Origin: Rhizorhabdus histidinilytica
Lineage (GTDB): Bacteria > Pseudomonadota > Alphaproteobacteria > Sphingomonadales > Sphingomonadaceae
Direction of reading: 5' to 3'
Length of the DNA: 64,000 bases
Assembly (NCBI RefSeq): GCF_900167915.1
Contig: NZ_FUYM01000005.1
Coordinates: 248,001-312,000 of the forward strand
Part shown: piece by piece, positions 12,319-19,385 of the stretch
How the letters are laid out: every line of letters starts with the position of its first letter
Numbering within the stretch: the first letter of the stretch is position 1
Notes under the pieces: model-generated
The model's input: only the letters and a program-made list of their open reading frames with translations
Databases searched by the model: none
What the model was told of the DNA's origin: nothing
Made by a program: the position numbers and the translations under genes

Positions 12319-12734
12319 AATGTTCCCAACCTCCTGAAGTGCACGGAGCCTGGCGCAAACGGCGCCAAACGGCGTTAATTCGGCCTCGGACTGACGGGCG
12401 CTCCGGTACGCCAACAGGGCTGGACTGGCAAGGTACCGACAGGCGTTTCCCATGATGCAGACGGACCGGAGCACAGACATGATTGCTGCCCGGCCGGTTC
12501 GACCAAAGACGACGTCCCGGCGATCTTTCCTGACCGGGCATCAGATCAGCAAGCTGGACTTCGACATTATGACGCGCGTCTCGTCATGGCCGGCGGGCCT
12601 GCATCGCCGCCGCCTATCCGTTCCGCCCGAAAATAAAGCGGCTTTTTCCTAATCTATGACAAGGACGGCGCCCGGCCGGCCACTATGCTCGCCCCATCGG
12701 ATCGGGGGATTCGACGAGAAAGGGGCATCTCTCC
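12319..12734. other. Intergenic region upstream of acnB and of the small gene at 12735
   Basis: A 416-base divergent spacer. It contains a tandem AAACGGCG direct repeat (about 12356-12373), a short ATGACG/CGTCAT inverted repeat (near 12570-12588) and a plus-strand frame from ATG 12479 to the stop at 12652. That frame would encode 57 residues with a twin-arginine-like SRRSFLTG stretch. I see no strong ribosome binding site for this frame and do not call it a gene. Confidence 0.5.
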
Positions 12735-12914
12735 ATGCCGCAGTCCGACCTCGCCTTCCATCGTTCGCGCCGGCAGCAATGCCTCGCCATGGCGCTCGCT
12801 TCACCGCTCGTGGAAGCGCGCCGGGTCCATGAGGAGCTGGCGCGGCTGCATTCCGCTCGCATCGCAAGCCTCCTGAACGACGAACCGCGATTGTTCCCCC
12901 GGCCCGTGGCCTGA
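12735..12914 (+). CDS. Small hypothetical protein (59 residues)
   Basis: Starts MPQSDLAFHRSRRQQCLAMA and ends LFPRPVA. It is mostly helical by composition, with a basic N-terminal half and an HEELARLHSARI helix. Third codon positions are strongly G/C like neighbouring genes. The ATG is preceded by GAAAGGGGCATCTCTCC, whose AAAGGGG lies about nine bases from the start. Its stop overlaps the next start (TGATG at 12912-12916), so the two are coupled. No function is recognised. Confidence 0.65.
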   Translation: MPQSDLAFHRSRRQQCLAMALASPLVEARRVHEELARLHSARIASLLNDEPRLFPRPVA

Positions 12915-13201
12915 TGCCGCAGCCGGGACGTCAGCGCTCCGCCCCACCCAGCGGTGCCTGGCAGACCGGCTGGCTTGTCCGCAGGCTCGCCCTCGATCCT
13001 CCCGCCTGGGAGGAAGCCGACCGCCGGACGCGGCTGATCCGCACCGCGCTGGTCCATTTCCCCAGTCGCGCGGTCGCGATCGCTTTCCTCAACGACCCTC
13101 ATGAAGCGCTGGGGGACCACCCCCCGATCCTCATCGCCGCGACCAGTGAACTGGGCCTTCAATCCGCCCTTGCGCTGATGACGGTCAAGGCGCCGGGGTG
13201 A
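12914..13201 (+). CDS. Small protein with possible MbcA/ParS-like (DUF2384-type) C-terminal domain
   Basis: A 95-residue protein translationally coupled to the 59-residue gene before it. The second half (AVAIAFLNDPHEALGDHPPILIAATSELGLQSALALM) resembles the toxin-binding domain of Xre/MbcA/ParS antitoxins, where an A-FLN----LGG-P pattern is followed by a G-L helix. The first half contains an RRTRLIRTALVHFPS helix. No partner RES toxin is nearby, so a toxin-antitoxin role is doubtful; it may be a stand-alone family member. This is a moderate pattern match only. Confidence 0.55.
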   Translation: MPQPGRQRSAPPSGAWQTGWLVRRLALDPPAWEEADRRTRLIRTALVHFPSRAVAIAFLNDPHEALGDHPPILIAATSELGLQSALALMTVKAPG

Positions 13202-13645
13202 GGCCGCCGGCATAGCCGCTGCGTTTCCAGCAGCGCCCCCGCGTCATCGGAATCACGGTCAGCTCGGCGCGTTCCGACGGCCGTGCGACACGGCCGGCGT
13301 CTCCGCCATGGATCGCGACCGTCAGCGGAGCGGCGGGCGGCGGGGCGTCACCTCCAGAGGCACCGCCGCCGCCCGCCCGGCGAGGAGGAAGCCAGCCGGC
13401 CCGATCCAGGCCCGACCGCCGCCCTGTTCCTCGCCCGCATCGGCCGGCTCCGTCCGATCCTCGCCGGAGCTGCTTGGAGCAATGTCCGGGGAAAAGGAAA
13501 CGGCCGCCGACTCGAAGGTCGCAGGTAGGTGATGATCTGGAATCCGGCGAGCATTGCTTCGCCAACGGGCGAACGGGCCGATGGTCCAGCAGGACGCATG
13601 TGCTTGGCTCTTGCCCCGGCGCGGCGCTTGGCACAAGAAACGCCG
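13202..13645. other. Intergenic region without a supported gene
   Basis: A 444-base gap. On the minus strand, two frames look partly protein-like. One contains VSFSPDIAPSSSGEDRTEPA and GPAGFLLAGRAAAVPLEV. The other takes over where this stops and reads PLTVAIHGGDAGRVARP to GYAGGLTPAP. That would fit a decayed or frameshifted small gene, but neither half is recognised. The promoter of the LytTR gene must lie near the right end. Confidence 0.35.
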
Positions 13646-14449
13646 ATGGAGCTGGACGACCTCCTCAAGCGCCCCGAACGCTGGGCGAGCGTGCTCGGAT
13701 GGGCGACGCTGGCCGGGCTCGAATTCGGCCTGATCGGCCCCTTCGGCAGCTATGCCTCGCACCTGTTCACCCGGATCGCCTATTGGACGCTGCTGTTCTG
13801 GCTCGGCAGCGTGCTGCTCTGGCCCTGCGTCGTCGCGGCGTTGGCACTGGGGCCGCGCCGGGGGCTTCCGCCGCTCTTCTCGGGGGTCACGGTCATCCTG
13901 ATCGCCTGCGTGCCGCTGGCGATGCTTGGCGCGATCGGCACCCATTTGTTCTGGCCGGTGCGGGCGGCGGGAATGCGCACGCTGGAATGGTATGGGCTGA
14001 CGGTCGTCGTGGCGCTGCCGGCAATGGCCGGGCTGCTCTGGATCGAGCTCGGCCGGACGCGGCTGCTCGCCGCGTGGCGCGGCCGGACCATGGCTGGCGG
14101 AGCGCCGCCGGCGGAAGCGCGCGCCCCCGCCCCGGAGCGGCCCGACCATCTCCTCGCCAACGCGCTGTGCCTGCAGATGGAGGATCATCATGTCCGCATC
14201 CACCTGCATGGCCGATCGGTCCTCCACCATGGGGTGCTGCGCGACATCGTCGAGGCTCTCGACGATCGGCGCGGGCTGCAGGTCCACCGATCCTGGTGGG
14301 TGGCGCGCGACGCGGTGCGTGGCTGGCAACGCGACGGGCGCTCGGTCGGCCTGATCCTGGTCAACGGGCTGCGGGTACCGGTGGCGCGCAACCGGGTGGC
14401 CCTGCTCCGTGAACATGGCTGGCTCGACGAGGCGTTGCAGGCCGCCTGA
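13646..14449 (+). CDS. Membrane-anchored LytTR-type DNA-binding regulator
   Basis: A 267-residue protein with four predicted membrane segments in the first half (around 19-40, 46-68, 78-105, 115-135), an Ala/Pro-rich linker, and a C-terminal LytTR domain (about 170-260). The domain contains the LCLQMEDHHVRIHLHGRSVLHH strand region and the R-S-W-W-V-A-R recognition segment (LQVHRSWWVARDAV). LytTR proteins bind direct repeats in promoters; the membrane half suggests it senses an envelope or membrane signal, which is inference. The start MELDDLLKRPERW at 13646 replaces a longer frame that begins in non-coding sequence. Confidence 0.85.
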   Translation: MELDDLLKRPERWASVLGWATLAGLEFGLIGPFGSYASHLFTRIAYWTLLFWLGSVLLWPCVVAALALGPRRGLPPLFSGVTVILIACVPLAMLGAIGTHLFWPVRAAGMRTLEWYGLTVVVALPAMAGLLWIELGRTRLLAAWRGRTMAGGAPPAEARAPAPERPDHLLANALCLQMEDHHVRIHLHGRSVLHHGVLRDIVEALDDRRGLQVHRSWWVARDAVRGWQRDGRSVGLILVNGLRVPVARNRVALLREHGWLDEALQAA

Positions 14450-14516
14450 GGCGGCTCTGGCCCAACGCGCATCGACGCCCTACAGATCGTCCGACGCGAG
14501 GGGAGAGCCGATCAAG

Positions 14517-15848
14517 ATGCAACACGAGCAAAGCGCCGACCTTCCCTATCTCCGCAAGATCGTCGGCGCGTCGATGGCCGGCACCGTCGTCGAATGGTAT
14601 GAATTCTTCCTCTACGGCACCGCCGCGACGCTGGTGTTCGGCAAGCTGTTCTTCCCGCCGACCGGCAACGAGCTCGACGGCATCATCGCCGCCTTCGGCA
14701 CCTATGCGGTCGGCTTCATCGCCCGGCCGCTGGGCGGGATCGTGTTCGGCCATGTCGGCGACCGCATCGGCCGCAAGTCGCTGCTCCAGTTCAGCCTCGT
14801 CCTGATCGGTACGTCGACCTTCCTGATGGGCTGCCTGCCGACCTTCGCGACGATCGGCTATTGGGCGCCGCTGCTGCTGGTGCTGCTTCGTTTCGTACAG
14901 GGCTTCGCGCTGGGCGGCGAATGGGGCGGCGCGGTGCTGCTCGTCACCGAACACAGCCCCAATCGCAGCCGCGGTTTCTGGGGCAGCTTCCCGCAGGCGG
15001 GCATCCCGATGGGCAACCTGCTCGCGACGATCGTCCTGCTGCTGCTGTCGGCGACGCTCAGCGAGGGCGAGTTCCTCGCCTGGGGCTGGCGGGTCGGCTT
15101 CTGGCTGTCGGTGATCATTGTCGGCGTCGGTTATTATATCCGCACCAAGGTCAGCGATTCGCCGATCTTCGAGGCGGCGAAGGCCGAGGCCGAGCAGCGC
15201 GCCGACGCCGGCTATGGCGTGGCCGAGGTGTTCCGCCACTATCCCCGCGGGGTGTTCACCGCGATGGGCCTGCGGGTGGCGGAGAACATCCTCTATTATA
15301 TGGTCGTCACCTTCTCGATCACCTATCTCGCCCATATCGGCGTCGACACGACCGAGATCCTGGCGCTGCTGTTCTGCGCGCACCTGCTGCACATCGTGCT
15401 GATCCCGTCGATCGGGCGGCTCGCCGACCGGATCGGGCGCAAGCCGGTCTATATCGCCGGCGCCGCGCTCACCATCGCCTGGCCGTTCGTCGCCTTCCCG
15501 CTGTTCGACACCGGCGCGGCGCCGATCATCCTCGCCGGGATCATGATCGGCATGGCGGTCCACGCGCTGATGTACGCGCCGCAGCCCGCGATCCTGACCG
15601 AGATGTTTCCGACGCGGATGCGCTATTCCGGGGTGTCGCTGGGCTATCAGGTGACGGCGATCTTTGCCGGCTCCTGGGCGCCGCTGATCGGCGCCGCGCT
15701 GCTGCGCGCCTATGACAGCTGGCAGCCGATCGCGCTCTACGTCGCCGGCGCGGGGGCGATCAGCCTGGTCTCGGCACTGGTCATGACCGAGACGCGCGGC
15801 ATCTCGCTGCTCGCGATCGATCGCGCCGACCGCGAGCGCACCGCCTAA
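14517..15848 (+). CDS. MFS transporter of the metabolite:H+ symporter (MHS) family
   Basis: An inner-membrane, 12-helix secondary transporter of 443 residues. It resembles ProP/ShiA/KgtP-type carriers of osmolytes and organic acids; the substrate cannot be told. Diagnostic MHS features: GTVVEWYEFFLYGTAA in helix 1, the GHVGDRIGRKSLL loop between helices 2 and 3, RFVQGFALGGEWGGAVLL in helix 4, and GRLADRIGRKPVY in the second half. ATG 14517 is preceded by GAGGGGAG at 11-18 bases; the upstream extension of the frame lacks a start signal. It is convergent with ygfZ. Confidence 0.93.
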   Translation: MQHEQSADLPYLRKIVGASMAGTVVEWYEFFLYGTAATLVFGKLFFPPTGNELDGIIAAFGTYAVGFIARPLGGIVFGHVGDRIGRKSLLQFSLVLIGTSTFLMGCLPTFATIGYWAPLLLVLLRFVQGFALGGEWGGAVLLVTEHSPNRSRGFWGSFPQAGIPMGNLLATIVLLLLSATLSEGEFLAWGWRVGFWLSVIIVGVGYYIRTKVSDSPIFEAAKAEAEQRADAGYGVAEVFRHYPRGVFTAMGLRVAENILYYMVVTFSITYLAHIGVDTTEILALLFCAHLLHIVLIPSIGRLADRIGRKPVYIAGAALTIAWPFVAFPLFDTGAAPIILAGIMIGMAVHALMYAPQPAILTEMFPTRMRYSGVSLGYQVTAIFAGSWAPLIGAALLRAYDSWQPIALYVAGAGAISLVSALVMTETRGISLLAIDRADRERTA

Positions 15849-15857
15849 CGCGGCCGG

Positions 15858-16526
15858 CTAGGCCTTCTCCGCCAGTCCGTCCTTCATCCAGCCGGGCATC
15901 AGCGCCGGATCGAGGCCGTCGACCTGCCGCCGCTCGACCGTGCCGTCGGGCAGCATCACCAACCGCCGGTTGACCTTGGCGCGCCAGTTCATCCGGGCGG
16001 TGTTCTCCTGCCCGACATAGCAGCCCTTGGAGAAGCTGACGCCATTCAGCAGGTCGGCATTGCATTCGAGCCAGAGATTCCTGTCCGAGCCGAGCTCGGC
16101 GACGCCCTCGGGCACGCCGAGCGCGCGGCGATGCGCGTGCCAGCCCTCGGCGGCACCGTCGGCCGGCGCGATCCAGCGCCGCCCGAGCGCGGCCAGGCGC
16201 GGATCGGGCATGCCCTGCTCGCCGTCGGGCGCCCAGTGGACGGCGAGCCCCTCGTCGCGCGCGATCGCGATCGGCTTGCGCAGCCGGTAGAGCGTCAGCC
16301 GCCGGGCCAGCGCGTCGGCCTGTTCCGCCTCGCAGTCGATCAGCAGGTCGTCGCCGTCCGCCCAGACGATGAAGTCGAACAGCGCCTTGCCTTGCGGGGT
16401 CAGCAGCCCCGCCCAGACGGGCAGCGGCCCCGCCACGTCGCTGGTGACGAGGCCTTGCAGGAAGTCGCGCACGCCCTGTCCCGAAAGACGGATCAGCGCG
16501 CGGTCGGAAAGGGTGGTGCCGGACAT
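15858..16526 (-). CDS. ygfZ: YgfZ/GcvT-like folate-binding protein for Fe-S cluster maintenance
   Basis: Folate-dependent factor that supports assembly or repair of certain Fe-S enzymes, related to the glycine cleavage T-protein. The 222-residue protein has the family signature K-G-C-Y-x-G-Q-E (SFSKGCYVGQE, about 166-176) with its key cysteine, plus an N-terminal LSGQGVRDFLQGLVTSDV. ATG at 16526 gives MSGTTLSDRALI; an upstream in-frame start at 16568 overlaps the divergent gene. The two divergent starts are only 40 bases apart, so they share one promoter region. Two Fe-S aconitases are encoded a few kilobases away. Confidence 0.9.
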   Translation of the reverse strand: MSGTTLSDRALIRLSGQGVRDFLQGLVTSDVAGPLPVWAGLLTPQGKALFDFIVWADGDDLLIDCEAEQADALARRLTLYRLRKPIAIARDEGLAVHWAPDGEQGMPDPRLAALGRRWIAPADGAAEGWHAHRRALGVPEGVAELGSDRNLWLECNADLLNGVSFSKGCYVGQENTARMNWRAKVNRRLVMLPDGTVERRQVDGLDPALMPGWMKDGLAEKA

Positions 16527-16566
16527 GGAGCGAAGGTAGGAAGCGGGCGACGAAAAGGAAAGCGCC

Positions 16567-17892
16567 ATGCCCAGCTACGACATGATCCTCAGGAACGGCA
16601 CCATATGGACCGTCGGCGGCCCCCTTCGGACCGATGTCGGGGTCAGGAACGGCAAGATCGCCGGGATCGGCGTCGCGGGCGATGCCGGCGAGACGATCGA
16701 CTGCACCGGCCTCGACGTGCTGCCGGGCGTGATCGACAGTCAGGTCCATTTCCGCGAGCCGGGGCTGGAGGCGAAGGAGGACCTTGAATCGGGCAGCCGA
16801 TCGGCAGTGCTCGGCGGCGTCACCGCCGTGTTCGAGATGCCGAACACCAAGCCCAATACCGATTCGGCCGAGGCGATCGCCGACAAGCTCGCCCGCGCCA
16901 GGAACCGGATGTGGTGCGACCATGCCTTCTATGTCGGGGCGACCGCCGACAATGCCGAGGCGCTGGCCGAGCTCGAGATGCTGCCCGGCACCGCTGGCGT
17001 GAAGATCTTCATGGGATCGTCGACCGGCAGCCTGCTGGTCGCCGAGGACGAGCATCTCGCCCGCGTGCTGCGATCGGGCCGGCGCCGCGTCGCGATCCAT
17101 GCCGAGGACGAGGAGCGGATGATCGCGCGGCAGGGCGAGCGGGTCGAGGGCGATCCGGCGAGCCATCCGGTGTGGCGCGACGACGAGAGCGCGCTGCTCG
17201 CCACCCGCCGCATCCTCCGCATCGCGCGCGAGACGGGGCGCAAGATCCACATCCTCCACATCACCACCCCCGACGAGCTGGCGCTGATCGCAGAGAACAA
17301 GGACATCGCCACCTGCGAGGTGACGCCCCAGCATCTGACGCTGGCGGGCGAGGAGGCCTATCCCCGGCTCGGCACCTATGCGCAGATGAACCCGCCGATC
17401 CGATCGGGCGCGCACCGCGACGGGCTGTGGCACTATCTGCGCCAGGGCGTGCCCGACGTGCTCGGCTCCGACCATGCGCCGCACACGATCGAGGAGAAGG
17501 CCAGGACCTACCCGGCGTCGCCGAGCGGCATGCCCGGCGTCCAGACGCTGCTGCCGCTGATGCTCGACCATGTCGCCAACGGGCGGCTGTCGCTCCAGCA
17601 CCTGATCGAGCTGACCTCGGCGGGGCCCCAAAGGGTGTTCGGCCTGCGCACCAAGGGCCGGATCGCGCTCGGCTACGATGCCGACTTCACCGTCGTCGAC
17701 CTCAAGGCGCGCTGGACGATCGAGCAGGACTGGCTCGCCTCGCGCTGCGGCTGGTCACCCTTCACCGGCATGGGGATCACCGGCAAGCCGGTCGGCACGA
17801 TCATCCGCGGCCACCGCGTGATGTGGGAAGGCACCCTCGCCAACGCCGCGATCGGCGCGCCGGTGCAATATGACAGCGTCCCGCTGAGCTGA
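16567..17892 (+). CDS. pyrC: Dihydroorotase (PyrC-type amidohydrolase)
   Basis: Zinc amidohydrolase closing carbamoyl-aspartate to dihydroorotate in pyrimidine synthesis. The 441 residues match the class I family: strand-rich N-terminus, metal site DSQVHFREPG at 57-66, MPNTKPNTD, GVKIFMGSSTG with the bridging lysine position, IHAEDE, LHITTPDE, and GSDHAPHTIEEK with the catalytic Asp. Odd point: the first His of the usual H-x-H metal pair is Gln59 (Q-V-H), so the alpha-metal site lacks one standard ligand. This may mark a different subclass. An alternative reading is an amidohydrolase with related chemistry. Confidence 0.85.
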   Translation: MPSYDMILRNGTIWTVGGPLRTDVGVRNGKIAGIGVAGDAGETIDCTGLDVLPGVIDSQVHFREPGLEAKEDLESGSRSAVLGGVTAVFEMPNTKPNTDSAEAIADKLARARNRMWCDHAFYVGATADNAEALAELEMLPGTAGVKIFMGSSTGSLLVAEDEHLARVLRSGRRRVAIHAEDEERMIARQGERVEGDPASHPVWRDDESALLATRRILRIARETGRKIHILHITTPDELALIAENKDIATCEVTPQHLTLAGEEAYPRLGTYAQMNPPIRSGAHRDGLWHYLRQGVPDVLGSDHAPHTIEEKARTYPASPSGMPGVQTLLPLMLDHVANGRLSLQHLIELTSAGPQRVFGLRTKGRIALGYDADFTVVDLKARWTIEQDWLASRCGWSPFTGMGITGKPVGTIIRGHRVMWEGTLANAAIGAPVQYDSVPLS

Positions 17893-18133
17893 AGCGCGGC
17901 TGTTGCCGGGCACTGCGAATCGCCCGTGCTGCGGCAAGTGATTCGCACATGGCACGACATCCCGCCGGCCCGGCTCTACGACCTTCGTCGCAAGCCGCCT
18001 GTGGATAAGTCGCAGGTCACCGCGCGACGAAAACGACTCGCCGCTTGTTAGGATTTCATCAACCATGCCGGGGTTCCCTGCGCGTCCCTGTGATGCCAGT
18101 CACAGGCTCACGGGACGGGTGGGGAACTACCAG
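17893..18133. other. pyrC-CHAP intergenic region with inverted repeats
   Basis: Contains two competing pairings downstream of pyrC. One is TGCGAATC/GATTCGCA (17914-17921 with 17940-17947). The other is TTGCC/GGCAA around it with inner GCAC/GTGC. Either could help end pyrC transcription, though no T-run follows. The second half carries the CHAP promoter and the folded leader listed separately. Confidence 0.4.
18071..18128 (+). promoter_or_regulatory. Folded 5' leader that buries the CHAP gene ribosome binding site
   Basis: Three nested complementary blocks: GTTCCC (18073-18078) with GGGAAC (18122-18127); CGTCCC (18083-18088) with GGGACG (18112-18117); TGTGA (18089-18093) with TCACA (18100-18104). 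A 6-base apical loop, a 7-base bulge and a 4x4 internal loop complete the fold. The GGGGA that would bind the ribosome (18121-18125, eight bases before ATG 18134) lies in the lowest stem. It looks like a translational control element, such as a riboswitch, thermometer or protein target. I recognise no known family. Confidence 0.5.
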
Positions 18134-18640
18134 ATGACCAAAACGATGCGCGCGATTGTCGGTTCCATGCTGCTTGCATGCATGACTCTCGCGCCCACCG
18201 CGGCCAATGCGCAGATGCTCCAGTGCGCGCCCTTCGCCCGCATGTTCTCCGGAATCCAGCTGTTCGGCGCCGCCGCTACCTGGTGGAACCAGGCAGTCGG
18301 CAAATATCTGCGCGGCGACACGCCCGCGGTCGGCGCCGTGCTGGTGTTCAAGGCGATCGGCTCGATGCGCTCGGGCCATGTCGCCACCGTCACCCAGGTC
18401 GTGAGCGACCGGGTCATCAAGATCACCCATGCCAACTGGTCGATCATCAACGGCCGGCGCGGCCAGGTCGAGCGCGACGTTACCGTCGTCGACGCTTCGC
18501 CGAACAACGACTGGAGCAAGGTGAAGGTCTGGTTCGCGCCGATCGGCAAGGTCGGCAACACCGCCTATCCGGTCAACGGCTTCATCTACAAGGACAGCCC
18601 CAAGTCGACCGCCGCCGCGGTCCAGGCCGTCCAGGGCTGA
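18134..18640 (+). CDS. Secreted CHAP-domain amidase/peptidase
   Basis: A 168-residue exported protein, probably a cell-wall peptidoglycan hydrolase. A Sec signal peptide (MTKTMRAIVGSMLLACMTLAPTAANA) precedes a CHAP domain. The candidate nucleophile is in LQCAPFAR (Cys about 31), with SGHVATV supplying the His and THANW the third polar residue. The G-D-T-P-A-V-G-A-V-L-V-F pattern is typical. Sphingomonads usually encode several such small CHAP proteins. Start: ATG 18134 has GGGGA eight bases upstream; ATG 18146 inside the signal peptide is less likely. Its leader is strongly structured. Confidence 0.9.
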   Translation: MTKTMRAIVGSMLLACMTLAPTAANAQMLQCAPFARMFSGIQLFGAAATWWNQAVGKYLRGDTPAVGAVLVFKAIGSMRSGHVATVTQVVSDRVIKITHANWSIINGRRGQVERDVTVVDASPNNDWSKVKVWFAPIGKVGNTAYPVNGFIYKDSPKSTAAAVQAVQG

Positions 18641-18650
18641 GTTTTTTCGT

Positions 18651-18682
18651 TCGGCCTTGCGGAGCCTGACGGCTCCGTTCCC
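18651..18682 (+). terminator. Terminator-like repeated hairpin after the CHAP gene
   Basis: CGGAGCC and GGCTCCG can pair around a 3-base loop (TGA), directly after the CHAP stop. The surrounding string CGTTCGGCCTTGCGGAGCCT is found again at 62889-62908. A T-run (TTTTTT, 18642-18647) sits before rather than after the hairpin, so it would suit the opposite strand: it could end the leftward toxin-antitoxin transcript. Confidence 0.45.
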
Positions 18683-18707
18683 CGTCACGTCACCCCAGCG
18701 GAAGGCG

Positions 18708-19064
18708 TCAGGCCCCCAGCAGCCGCTCTTCGAGCAGGCTTCGGAAATCGCGCCGCGCATCGGCGACGATCATGACCGTGACCACCGGTCCCTCGCGATC
18801 CTCCTCGGGCAGGTGGATCAATCGAAATGCCGGCAGGGAAAGCTGCCGATAGGCATGAATCCCGAGGCTTTCCAGTTCCGGCGGAACGGGCCCGCGCGTC
18901 GGCCATTCGGCCAGCCCCTCGATCGCCGCGACGATCCGGTCGAGCAACGCGTCGGCGCCGTCCTCGCCATCCGCACCGCACTGCGCCAACCGCCGGCGAT
19001 AGAGGCCCGAAAGATCATTCTCCGCGCCGACGGTCAGCCGGACCCTGACGCGTTTCCCGGCCAT
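18708..19064 (-). CDS. RelE/ParE-family toxin
   Basis: A 118-residue protein, the second gene of a type II toxin-antitoxin pair. It has the fold signature of the family: a basic first strand (VRVRLTVGAENDLSGLYRRRL), two helices with IVAAIEGLAEWPTRGPVPPEL, a Y-R-Q-L strand, and a final strand pair PAFRLIHL and VTVMIVADARRDFRSLLEERLL. ParE members poison gyrase, RelE members cut mRNA; sequence alone does not settle which. It starts three bases after the antitoxin stop. Confidence 0.85.
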   Translation of the reverse strand: MAGKRVRVRLTVGAENDLSGLYRRRLAQCGADGEDGADALLDRIVAAIEGLAEWPTRGPVPPELESLGIHAYRQLSLPAFRLIHLPEEDREGPVVTVMIVADARRDFRSLLEERLLGA

Positions 19065-19067
19065 CGG

Positions 19068-19331
19068 TCAGCGCGAACGGATGCGTTCGGCCAGGCCCTC
19101 TGCCGGGACCATGTCGCCCCGCGCCATTTCCTCGCGGCCAAGTGCAAGCAGCTTGAGCAGCGCCAGCGCTTCCTGCGTGGCCTCCCACGATCCCACGTCC
19201 TGCAGCACCGCGCGGGCTTCGCCATTCTGGGTTATGATCAGCGGCGGCGCTCCTTCCCCGAGCTCGCGGATCAGGTCGGCGCTGTGCGCCTTGAGATAGC
19301 TGATCGGCTTGATGCGGTCGTGGCGTCCCAT
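19068..19331 (-). CDS. Phd/YefM-family antitoxin
   Basis: An 87-residue antitoxin that should neutralise the downstream toxin and repress its own promoter. The N-terminal DNA-binding half (RIKPISYLKAHSADLIRELGEGAPPLIITQNGEARAVLQDVGSWEA) is a classic Phd fold; the C-terminal helix (ALALLKLLALGREEMARGDMV) would wrap the toxin. It is the first gene of the pair, with a tandem repeat operator just upstream. The pair sits between conserved genes, typical of a mobile module dropped into core chromosome. Confidence 0.9.
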   Translation of the reverse strand: MGRHDRIKPISYLKAHSADLIRELGEGAPPLIITQNGEARAVLQDVGSWEATQEALALLKLLALGREEMARGDMVPAEGLAERIRSR

Positions 19332-19347
19332 CGGCGGCCTTTCGGTA

Positions 19348-19369
19348 CGAATTTAGTCCGAATATAGTC
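19348..19369. promoter_or_regulatory. Tandem 11-base operator of the toxin-antitoxin operon
   Basis: Two adjacent near-identical 11-mers, CGAATTTAGTC and CGAATATAGTC, differing at one base, 17 bases upstream of the antitoxin ATG (19331) and AT-rich against the local background. Placement over the promoter fits autoregulation by the antitoxin. Confidence 0.55.
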
Positions 19370-19385
19370 CGGGCTGCACCGCCCC

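Noticed and set aside
13322-14416. Minus-strand 364-codon frame opposite the LytTR gene
   Set aside because: Mostly antisense to a well-supported gene; only its end in the gap looked protein-like and was listed separately as a low-interest finding.
18001-18020. GTGGATAAGT as a DnaA-like box
   Set aside because: Single, imperfect match without further boxes or an AT-rich unwinding region nearby.
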